Source: Lewinellaceae bacterium
Lineage (GTDB): Bacteria > Bacteroidota > Bacteroidia > Chitinophagales > Saprospiraceae
Assembly (NCBI GenBank): GCA_016719605.1
Contig: JADJYW010000008.1
Location: 396,363 to 460,362, forward strand
Reading direction: 5' to 3'
Length of the DNA: 64,000 nt
Made by a program: the position numbers and the translations under genes. Of this stretch, positions 18,742 to 27,520 are shown piece by piece. The first letter of the stretch is position 1. Every line of letters starts with the position of its first letter. The notes beneath the pieces are model-generated. The model did no database searches. It was given only the letters and a program-made list of their open reading frames with translations, and was not told the DNA's origin.

Positions 18742-21282
18742 GCCAACGCGAAGCGCAATAGCCCGCTCTGCCAGGAAAACTTTCATTTTCCTGCTTCTTT
18801 TCCTGCTAACCTTTTCCCTCTCCGCCCAGGATACCAGGGGCGCCCAACCCTCCAACCAGAAACCTTCCAACCAGAAACCTTCCCACCAGACCCGGGCCGT
18901 CGTCGTCGGTATTTCCAATTACCAGCACAATGCCATCCCCGACCTGAAGTACGCCGACCGCGATGCACAGGCTTTTGCCGACTGGCTCGCTTCGGCGGGC
19001 GGCGGGCGTATTCCTGCGGACAGCATCATCGTGCTTTTGAACGAAAATGCAACCGCGGGAAAAGTCATTACCGCCCTCGACGGCCTGACTGAAACAACTC
19101 AAGAAGGTAATCTGATTTTTATCTACTTCAGCGGCCACGGCGATATCGAAAAAGTCACCACCCGCCAAAACGGATACCTCCTTTGCCACGACGCACCAGC
19201 CACGACGTACCCTGCCGGCGGCTGCCTTCCATTGGCTTATTTGCAGGATATTGTTTCCACGATTTCCGAGAAAAAGGGCCGCGTTGTGCTCGTCACCGAT
19301 GCCTGCCACGCCGGGAAATTGGCCGGATCGGGCATCAACGGCACCCAAACGACCAATGCCGCACTGGCAAAACAGTTTGCCAACGAGGTCAAAATCATGT
19401 CATGCCAGGCCAATGAACTGGCCCTCGAAGGCGAGCAATGGGGCGGCGGGCGCGGGGTGTTCAGTTTCTACCTGGTGGACGGATTGGCGGGCTCAGCCGA
19501 CAAAAACACCGACGGCGCGGTGTCGCTGCTTGAAATCAGGCGGTATCTCGAAGACCAAGTGACCACCGAAGTGGCCCCCCGGGCGGCAGATAAACCGGCA
19601 CTCGCAAAATCCGAGATACGCGGTCTGCCGTCTGCAGACGATTCCATCCTGTACCACGCTTTTGAGGCCGCCCTCGCCCGCCGCGATTTTCTCGAACCCA
19701 CCGGAAATTGCGCCGATTTTTTTACCAAAAACTCATGCAAAGCCAGGCACTGCGCCCGATGCAAGGGCTGATGCGACGCAACTACGCAGCCGCCCTGATA
19801 GACGAAATTCAGCAGGCCATCAACGCCCTGCTCGACAATGACCCCTACGAAGCCAACAATTGGCAGTACCACCCCGAAAAATATGCCCGCTACCCCGACT
19901 ACCTGCAGCGTACGATCGAACTGCTCGGCGAAAAACACTACTTGTATGCATCGCTGATGTGTAAAAAATGCTATTTCGAAGGATACAATATCGCCAAAAC
20001 CCTCGTCGGCGCCGAAGGCGACCCGACGCGGCGCGATGTCTTGCGGAATGCAGCCAAACAGAAATATCTCGAAGCCATTGGCTTCGATCCCGACGCAGCG
20101 TACCTGTACTATGCCATTGGGGATATGTATTTCGCCAACAACCCGTACCAAACCGACTCTTTGGTGCTTTGGTGCAGCCGCGCGGCCGAAACGTCGCCGG
20201 GTTGGGTGACACCTTTGTTGCGGATATCGGATGAACTTACGAACGTACAAGGTGCATTTGCAAAAAGCGAAGTATGGGTGCGCTGTGCCCTGCAAGTCCT
20301 GCCCGATTCTTACCAGGCACAGGAAAAACTCGGTTTTTTGCACTTTAGCCAAGGGCATCGGGAGGAGGCATTCGCCGTTGCGCAACAAATGATTGCAGAC
20401 AAACCGGATATGTTCAATGCGTACACCCTTATGACTTTTGTGCATTTTTTTCTGGATAGCGACTTCCCGGCGACGGAGTTCTACGCCCAAAAAAGTGCGG
20501 AACGAAACCCATCGCCGAACAACTGGGCGCTCAATTTTCAGGCAGGCAGCCAAATCTATTTGTACTCGCTACCGGAAGCAATAGAGCGGATAAAACACCT
20601 GCTGGAAGGCAGTACGGGCGTAGAAAGGGGATACCGCAGCGCATTTTTGATCGAAGCGCTGGCAATGGCGAAACGCTACGACGAAGCCGACACCATAGCG
20701 CGTCAAATACTTGCCGAGAACCTTCCACCCTATATTCAAACCGACATCCTCCAGAAATACGGCAAAATGCGCGTAAGCCAAAATCGCCTGGCCGAAGCCG
20801 CCGACTATTTCCAAAAATCGCTGGAGGCCGACCCGACGCCCGACCCGATGTTTATTTTGGACTATGCCTGGCTTGGAGAAATTGCCCGACTACAACACCG
20901 TACCGCCGAAGCCGAGGTTTTTTTCCAAAAAGCCCTGGCATATAGCTCGGGTTTCGGGGAGGATCTCCGCTGTAAAGACGAAGCCCGCTACCTGTACGGC
21001 AACTTTCTACTCCGCCAAAACCGACGGACCGAGGCGCAGGAGCAGTTTCAAAAATCGCTCGATATACGGAAAAAGGGTTTCTGGGGCGAGTACGGCTTTG
21101 CCCTGCTCGCCGCCGCCGAAGGCAGAAGGCAGGAGGCGCTCGACTGGCTGGAGCGGTCCTTGGATAACTATTTCCCGGAAGCGAAACCGATTTTGGAAGA
21201 GCCGCTCTTCAAAAAACTCCGCAAGACCAAACGCTTTCGGGAGTTGATGGCGAAGCATTTCCCGGAAACCACAAAACAATAA
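18737..21282 (+). CDS. C4: secreted caspase-TPR protein, frameshifted, start unclear
   Basis: No ATG lies near the signal peptide KTFIFLLLFLLTFSLSAQ. GTG 18737 is the closest in-frame candidate, and the frame is open back to ATG 18557 through non-coding-like repeat. The linker is PSNQKPSNQKPSHQ from the 15-nt repeat. The caspase dyad is in YFSGHGDIE and VTDACHAGKLAG, with WGGGRGVFSFYLVDGL. At a T-run near 19718-19724 one T is missing compared with paralogues: the first frame stops at 19771 and the second carries YQKLMQSQALRPMQGLMRRN onward. The rest is intact: DPYEANNWQYHPEKYARYPDYL, TPRs and EPLFKKLRKTKRFRELMAKHF, stop at 21282. Corrected length is about 850 residues. Compared with C3 the segment after WGGGRG is shorter. 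Confidence 0.8.
18845..18889 (+). repeat. 15-nt repeat inside the C4 coding region
   Basis: Three in-frame units of CCAACCAGAAACCTT code for the PSNQK linker repeats between signal peptide and caspase domain. The unit is the same sequence as the intergenic repeats at 2781. Confidence 0.85.
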
Positions 21283-21309
21283 CCGAACGCCATGCTATAC
21301 CGATATTTT

Positions 21310-21467
21310 GATTTTCACGCGGGTACCACCCCCAACCCCTCCCCCAAGTGGGAGTGGGGCTGCCCTCTACAATCTTTAAAATTCCGGTTGGGGATGCTCA
21401 GACAAACCAACCAGAAGACACTTTGCAAAGCAGAATCTGGCCCCCCTCCCATTTGGGGAGGGGGTGG
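21310..21467. repeat. GC-rich inverted repeat before C5 (copy of 18590-18741)
   Basis: Same inverted repeat as before C4, with small deletions, within a longer duplication that also covers the end of the preceding caspase gene and the start of the next one. Confidence 0.75.
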
Positions 21468-21474
21468 GAATAAC

Positions 21475-24115
21475 ATGAAGCGCAATAGCCCGCTCTGCCA
21501 GGAAAACTTTCATTTTCCTGCTTCTTTCCTGCTAACCTTTTCCCTCTCCGCCCAGGATACCAGGGGCGCCCAACCCTCCAACCAGAAACCTTCCAACCAG
21601 AAACCTTCCCACCAGACCCGGGCTGTCGTCGTCGGCATTTCCAACTATCAAGACCCCGGCATCCCCGACCTGAAATACGCCCACCGCGACGCCGAGGCAT
21701 TTGCCAATTGGCTGTGCTCGCCCGCCGGCGGCAGCCTGGACAACGACCACCTCCTGGTGCTGACCAACCAAAATGCCACCGCCGGACGTGTCGCTGAGGC
21801 ATTGGATGCGCTTATCGAACAAACAAAAGAAGGCGAGCTGGTCATCATCTACTTCTCCGGCCACGGCGACGTGGAGCGGAAGACCTTCTCCCAACCCGGT
21901 TTTTTGCTCTGCTGGGACAGTCCGGCGCGGGTGTACATGGGCGGCGGGACGTACTCGCTGGCCTTTTTGCAGGAAATCGTCACCACGCTTTCCACACAGA
22001 ACAAGGCGAAAGTCGTCGTTGTCATCGACGCTTGCCATGCGGGCAAACTGGCGGGCAGCCAGATTGGCGGCACGCAACTGACGGCGGCGAGCATGGCCAA
22101 ACAATTTGCCAACGAGGTCAAAATACTGAGTTGCCAGCCCGGCGAACTGAGTCTGGAAGGCGAGCAGTGGGGTGGCGGGCGCGGTATTTTCAGTTACCAC
22201 CTCGTGGACGGCCTGTTTGGTCTGGCCGACAAAAACGCCGACGGGCAGGTGACTCTGAGCGAATTGGACCGCTACCTCGAAGACCATGTGACCGCCGAAG
22301 TCTCCCCGCAAAGCCAGGTGCCGATGCTGCTGGGCAATAAAACCGAACGACTGGCGCTGATCAACCCCCAAATTTTGGCTGAATTAAAAAAAGCCAAGGC
22401 CGGAGGGCTGCCTGTTTTTGCTGCCACAGAGGCCCGGGGCCTGGAGACTGAAGTGCTGGCAAAACTCGATTCCGGCATGGTCAAACGGTATTTTGTCTTT
22501 AAAAAGGCCGTAGAGGAAAAACGGTTTTTCGAGCCTGCCGACTATTGCGCGGAAGGGCTGTACGCCGTGCTTTCTACCGAACCGGGACTGGCGCCGTTGC
22601 ACGGTTTTATGAAAAGAAACTACGCTGCCGCCCTGCAAAACGAAGCCCAACAAATCATCAATCAACTGCTAACCACCGACCCGCAGGTTTTGGACGACGC
22701 TTTTTCGCCCGTTGCCCGGTATGACCACCTCCCCGCTTATCTCGCGCGGGCCGCCGAACTACTTGGCGAGCAGCACTATATGTGGCGATTCCTGAAAGCG
22801 CGGGAGTATTTCTTCCACTCCAAGACCTTGCGCCAAGACAACCATCCCAATTTGCCGGTCGACACCCTGATCTGCCGGCAAATCGCTTGCCTCGATACCG
22901 CGTTGACGTACGACCCGGAGGCGGCGTATCTGTATTTTGAAAAAGGTCATATGCAAATGTTTCGGTATGGGCTGATCAATTTTGATTCGTGCAAATCAAA
23001 CCTTGAACGGGCAGTAGCGCTGGCACCGGAATGGGTCCTGCCACGCTATTTTCTCGGCTACACACTACTTTGGTCAGGCGACATAGCCACAGGGATGAAC
23101 GTGCTTCATGAATCCCTTAAAATGGATTCCACCTATTTGCCAATATACAGGCTATTAGGCACAGCCAGTTCCGGCAGAAAACAGAAGGCAGTCTGGCTCG
23201 AACAATACGTTCGCCGGATGCAGGAATTTGAACAAAAAAATCCGGGGCGGGTACCGCTGGTCTACATTAGCAGTCTCGGTCTCGCGCTTTGGCAACTCGG
23301 CAAAAATGAGGATGCCAGAGCTGTGTTGCTGAAAGGCATGGGATTATCCCCTACATTTTCGCATTTCTACGCTAACCTTGGCGTGGTTTATATTGATCTT
23401 GGGCAATACGAAGAAGCCGAACAGGCCGCCTTGCGACTCATTGAGTTAAGCCCTTTAAGAACAGAGGGATATGTGCAACTTTTGACAAACAGGCTCCATT
23501 TTTTAAAAAGAAACCTGGAAACGGTGCCGGGGCTTTGCCGTCAGGTGATAGAGTTGGGTTTGCCAGAAGAATACGAATCACTTATCTTTTATTATTTGCA
23601 ACAGGGTAGGATAGATTCCGCATTTTCGGCTACCCGCGAATGGCTGGCCATAGATTCCACCAACCCCCAAGCGTTGCTTCGGCTGGGACAAATCTATTTA
23701 ATACAGGGTAAGGTCTCGGAAGCACAGGAGCCTTTTCAAAATCTTCTGGAGAATAAAAGTGGTTTTGGAGAGGATGCCATATCTGTTTTGTACTATCAAA
23801 TCGTCGCCCGAATACAAACCGGAAAGCCTGAAGATGTTCAAGCCTTCATTGAGGGCCGAAGGCCTCCAGACAGAAGACCGTTCGGACGTCTGGTTTTGGG
23901 CGGCCTGTGCTTATGCGTTTTCCAACCGATCCGGCGCTGCACTGGAGTGGCTGGAAAAATCTTTGCAGGCAGGCTGGAAACCGGGGCCTGCTCCGTGGGT
24001 CTATCCAACTTTGTTCAACCACGACTTCGACGGCATCCGGCACACCAAAAAATTCCAACAATTGGTGAAGCAGTATTTGCCGGAGCAGGCGAAGGCATTG
24101 GGCATCGAAAAATAA
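21475..24115 (+). CDS. C5: secreted caspase-TPR protein, one frameshift near the end
   Basis: ATG 21475 gives MKRNSPLCQENFHFPASFLLTFSLSAQ-type leader. One T fewer than in C4 within CTTCTTTCC puts this ATG in frame. The linker is PSNQKPSNQKPSHQ. His130 (YFSGHGDVERK) and Cys187 (VIDACHAGKLAG) are present, then GEQWGGGRGIFSYHLVDGL. The middle block is LHGFMKRNYAAALQNEAQQ, and the DPYE motif is altered to DPQVLDDAF. TPRs follow (FSHFYANLGVVYIDLGQYEEAEQAALRLI). Near 23845 the frame shifts: the first frame runs on to 24156 without family similarity. The second carries LQTEDRSDVWFWAACAYAFS, ALEWLEKSLQAGW and FDGIRHTKKFQQLVKQYLPEQ, stop at 24115. It is the most divergent of the tandem copies after the caspase domain. 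Confidence 0.82.
21571..21616 (+). repeat. 15-nt repeat inside the C5 coding region
   Basis: Same three units as in C4, in frame, coding PSNQKPSNQKPSHQ. Confidence 0.85.
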
Positions 24116-24223
24116 TTTCGTGCAGGCGGAATGGTAATCTCGGGAGGAAAGGATAATTATGGCACATTTAAAATCAAATTTTCACAACTCACAACTTGAT
24201 GTGTTAGCCCTCAATTTCTACAT

Positions 24224-26842
24224 ATGCACTATTTGATACTTTTCTTGATCTGCCTTTCATTACCGGCTTTCGCCCAGGAGCCCAAGGCCGCCACGCCGCT
24301 CGCAACGCATCATTCATCGCTCATCGCTCATCACTCCACAAGAGCCGTCGTCGTCGGTATTTCCAACTACCAGGACCCCGGCATCCCCGACCTGAAATAC
24401 GCCCACCGCGACGCCGAGGCATTTGCCAATTGGCTGCGCTCGCCCGCCGGCGGCAGTGTACCGGAGGACAATGTCCGGTTGCTCCTCAACGAAAATGCCA
24501 CAAAAAGCGCCATCATCTTCGCGTTGTACGACCTGCTGGATTCCTGCAAGTCGGACGATACGGCTATCTTCTATTTTTCCGGCCATGGCGACGTGGAGAA
24601 CAAACTGCGCAGCCTGCAGCCCGGTTTTTTGCTTGCGCACGACAGTCCGCCCAAAGTGTACGCCACCAACGCCCTCGATCTCGTCACCCTGCAACAGGTT
24701 TTCAACGAATTGACCATCAATCAGGTGCGCACTATGCTGATTACCGATGCCTGTCACTCGGGCAAGCTGTCCGGGAGTGATTATGGCGGTACGCAAGCCA
24801 CGGCATTGGCCCTGCAACAGCAGTTTTCCAAGGCAACCCGAATCATGTCGTGCCAGCCCGACGAGGTTTCGCTCGAAGGCGAGGAATGGGGTGGTGGGCG
24901 CGGCTTGTTCTCGTTTCACCTCGTGGAGGGGCTGATTGGATTGGCCGACAATGATGCCAACAGGCAGGTGACCCTTTTTGAAATCAAGCGCTACCTGGAA
25001 GACAGGGTGCCCGCCGAAGCGGCCCCGCAACGGCAAATACCCCTGGCCTTGGGCGACCTCCAGTTTCGTATAGCCACGGTGGATGCTGCTGCGCTGGCAG
25101 CGCTCCGTTCGGCAAAGGCCGCCCAGGCCGACAACCTGCAGGCGGCAACCGGCAAAGGCCTCGAAGACGAGGTGCTGGCGCGTGCCGATTCGCTTACCCG
25201 CGCCCGGTACCGGGCTTTTCAGCGGGCACTGTATGGCGGCGGTTTGCTGGCTGCGGCCGACTCGAGCGCCGATGCTCTGTTTCGGCATTTGATTACCGAG
25301 GAGGTATTGCGTCCCTTGCATGGAATCATGCGGCGCAACTTCGCCGTGGCCCTGCTCGACGAGGTGCAACAGGCCATCAACGCCCTGTTGGCCGACGACC
25401 CCCACGAGGTGAGCACCTGGCGCGCCGACCCCGCCAAATACGCCGACTACCCCGGGTACCTCGAGCGGGCGCTGGAACTGCTTGGCGAGCGGCACTACAT
25501 ACGCAACACCCTGCTGGCCCAAAAACAGTACTTCGAGGCCTACCTTCACCTGCGCAATGTCGCCGAAGTGGCAATCAATCCCGAACAGCGCGAGACCGAG
25601 CGCAACCGCGCGCGAACGCTCCTGCGCGAAGCCATCGAACTGGAGCCGCATGCGGCTTACCTGTACCTTGCGCTTGCCGGCTCGTTTTCCAACACAAACC
25701 CGCCCCGCATCGACTCGGTGGCCGTCTATTGCCAAAAGGCAATGGAGTACGCACCCCAATGGCTGATGCCTTATCTCGATTTGTTTTACGAGTACCATAT
25801 TGCTCAAAACAACTACCTCGCCGGGGAAAAATGGCTGCTGCTGGCCGTGGAGCGAAATCCCGATTCGTATATCGTGCTGGAGCGCTTAGCCTGGCTGCGC
25901 CAGTGGCAAAACCGCACCGGCGAGGCGCTGGACATCTGCCGGCGAATGATTGCGCTCAAGCCCGATTTGTTCAGCGGGTATGGCACCATGGGGACAACCT
26001 ACTGGATGCGCGGCGAGTATGCCCAAGCGGTGGAGTTGCTGGAGCAATCCGCGCAATTGGCTACTGAAAAATGGTTGTGGCCAACCTTTACATTGGCTTA
26101 CTTCAGGAAACGAGACTTCCCGCGCGGGTTTGCTACGGCGCAAGATGTGCTGAACAACCCGCAAAACGACGCAGATGCCAAGACGGGTACGCTGAGCAGC
26201 CTGCTGACCGGGCTTTATGAGCACCAGCGATATGACCTGGCGTTGCCTTACTTTAACCTGGCCGACTCCTTGCGTGGTTACGCGTACTACCATGTGATCT
26301 GCAACCTGCAGGAAGCGAAAATCCTGTTTGCGCTCGGCCGTACTTCGGAAGCAGTGCAGCGGCTACGCGGCGTGTTTGCGCTCGACAATGCAGATAATGC
26401 ACATTTTGCATTAGCCGAGGCCTGGTTGGGACAGATTGCCGCCGAGGCCGGAAAAACCGCCGAGGCAGATGCGTATTTCCAAAAAGCAATGACTGTGCGT
26501 GGCTTCAGCGCCTTGGATCAGGCAGAACCCATGGAGGAGGCCTGCGCACTGTACGGACACTTTCTCCTGCGCCAAAACCGCCTGCCCGAAGCCGAGCAAC
26601 GTTTCCGACAGGCGCTGGAGTGGCGGTATCAAAACAGCGCCAAGGGCTGGTACGGAATGGCTTGCCTGTATGCGAAAAAAGGTGAAAAGACGCAGGCGCT
26701 GGATTGTTTGGAAAAGGCGCTCGAACATTGGTATCCCGCCCCGGAGCCGATTTTTGCCGAGCCGCTTTTCAAAAAAATCCGCAAAACCGCGCGCTTCAAG
26801 GCGTTGATGAAAAAACATTTCCCCAATCAGGTCAACGACTAA
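24224..26842 (+). CDS. C6: secreted caspase-TPR protein
   Basis: This is an intact 872-residue protein. The signal peptide is MHYLILFLICLSLPAFAQ. The linker ATHHSSLIAHHST is coded by a different repeat (CATCGCTCATCGCTCATCAC). His121 (YFSGHGDVENK) and Cys177 (ITDACHSGKLSG) are present, with EEWGGGRGLFSFHLVEGL. The middle block is LHGIMRRNFAVALLDEVQQ, with DPHEVSTWRADPAKYADYPGYL. TPRs and EPLFKKIRKTARFKALMKKHF end the protein. The segment from GISNYQDPGIPDLKYAHRDA to SPAGGS is nearly identical in DNA to C5, and the part after the caspase domain resembles C7, so it shares tracts with both neighbours. It is convergent with the MazF-like gene, 4 bases from stop to stop. Confidence 0.9.
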   Translation: MHYLILFLICLSLPAFAQEPKAATPLATHHSSLIAHHSTRAVVVGISNYQDPGIPDLKYAHRDAEAFANWLRSPAGGSVPEDNVRLLLNENATKSAIIFALYDLLDSCKSDDTAIFYFSGHGDVENKLRSLQPGFLLAHDSPPKVYATNALDLVTLQQVFNELTINQVRTMLITDACHSGKLSGSDYGGTQATALALQQQFSKATRIMSCQPDEVSLEGEEWGGGRGLFSFHLVEGLIGLADNDANRQVTLFEIKRYLEDRVPAEAAPQRQIPLALGDLQFRIATVDAAALAALRSAKAAQADNLQAATGKGLEDEVLARADSLTRARYRAFQRALYGGGLLAAADSSADALFRHLITEEVLRPLHGIMRRNFAVALLDEVQQAINALLADDPHEVSTWRADPAKYADYPGYLERALELLGERHYIRNTLLAQKQYFEAYLHLRNVAEVAINPEQRETERNRARTLLREAIELEPHAAYLYLALAGSFSNTNPPRIDSVAVYCQKAMEYAPQWLMPYLDLFYEYHIAQNNYLAGEKWLLLAVERNPDSYIVLERLAWLRQWQNRTGEALDICRRMIALKPDLFSGYGTMGTTYWMRGEYAQAVELLEQSAQLATEKWLWPTFTLAYFRKRDFPRGFATAQDVLNNPQNDADAKTGTLSSLLTGLYEHQRYDLALPYFNLADSLRGYAYYHVICNLQEAKILFALGRTSEAVQRLRGVFALDNADNAHFALAEAWLGQIAAEAGKTAEADAYFQKAMTVRGFSALDQAEPMEEACALYGHFLLRQNRLPEAEQRFRQALEWRYQNSAKGWYGMACLYAKKGEKTQALDCLEKALEHWYPAPEPIFAEPLFKKIRKTARFKALMKKHFPNQVND

Positions 26843-26846
26843 AATA

Positions 26847-27185
26847 TCAGGACAGGTCAAACACTATTTTGAGATTTTCATCAAGTTGAACATGGAAAGC
26901 AGGCGGCAATTGACCGATTTTTTGTTTCAGCCGGCGGTTGTCAATTGCCCGAACCTGATCCATCATAATATCGGAATCCTGGCTCAGTCCGGCAGTGCCG
27001 GCACTCAGGTGGATACGCAGGAGGGTTGCTCCGGGTCGGACTTTTGTGGTGAGTGGGCAAATGATCGTGGAGGGATGGTACTCGTTGAGAAAATTGGTTT
27101 GCACGACGATGACAGGCCGGACTTTGCCTGCTTCCGTGCCGAGTTGAGGATTGAGGTCGGCGAGCCATATTTCGTACTTTTTCAT
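26847..27185 (-). CDS. MazF/PemK-family mRNA interferase toxin
   Basis: The protein has 112 residues from ATG 27185 (MKKYEIWLADLNPQLG). Family motifs are EIWLADLNPQLGTEAGKVRPVIVVQ (split pattern GxExxKxRPxxVV), STIICPLTTK, and DIMMDQVRAIDNRRL with the conserved QxR. MazF toxins cleave mRNA at short sequences. A TTG start at 27197 would overlap the antitoxin stop. It is preceded by the antitoxin-like gene in the same direction, the usual order. The active-site Arg (KVRPV) and Thr/Ser (PLTTK) are kept, so the toxin looks functional. Confidence 0.9.
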   Translation of the reverse strand: MKKYEIWLADLNPQLGTEAGKVRPVIVVQTNFLNEYHPSTIICPLTTKVRPGATLLRIHLSAGTAGLSQDSDIMMDQVRAIDNRRLKQKIGQLPPAFHVQLDENLKIVFDLS

Positions 27186-27193
27186 ACGGCGGA

Positions 27194-27440
27194 TCAATTT
27201 TCGTGCAGGATTTGCTCGTCGGCTATGGCTTCCATTTCAGCCAAAACCTCCATAGAAGTATCCGCCACGAGGGCCGATTCCGTACGAAGCCGGGCGGCAA
27301 GCAGCCGGCGTTTTTGGTGCCGATTGTAAAAAGCAATGGCTTCGTTCAAGTAGGCATTGCGGTTCATGTTGAGTTGAGCGAGCAAGGCTTCGGTTTCTGA
27401 AAAAAAGCGCGTCTTGCAGTTTAAGCGATAAATTTTTCAT
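27194..27440 (-). CDS. MazE-like/ribbon-helix-helix type antitoxin, one frameshift
   Basis: From ATG 27440 the protein begins MKNLSLKLQDALF, and after a switch continues SETEALLAQLNMNRNAYLNEAIAFYN to ADEQILHEN, stop at 27194. A run of seven T on this strand (27398-27404) has one base more than the reading needs, so the frame breaks there. NMNRNAYLNEAIAFYN resembles the helix of ribbon-helix-helix antitoxins. The C-terminal half is acidic, as expected for the toxin-wrapping tail. The stop is 9 bases before the MazF ATG, suggesting coupling. If the frameshift were real the toxin would lack its antidote, so an error is more likely. Confidence 0.7.
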
Positions 27441-27449
27441 AAGTGGTAT

Positions 27450-27472
27450 TACTTTTAGTGACACCAAAAGTA
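27450..27472 (-). promoter_or_regulatory. Promoter and possible operator of the MazEF-like module
   Basis: On the - strand TACTTTTG (27472-27465) fits the Bacteroidota -7 box TAnnTTTG, 25 bases before the antitoxin ATG. TACTTTT and AAAAGTA at 27450-27456 and 27466-27472 form an inverted repeat over it, as an autoregulatory operator would. Confidence 0.45.
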
Positions 27473-27520
27473 GTTCTATTTCGATCTGAATCCGGAAACG
27501 TGAATAAAAATAGTTTTTCC

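Noticed and set aside
24314..25807. 497-residue open frame on the - strand
   Set aside because: Antisense to C6 with no recognisable domain.
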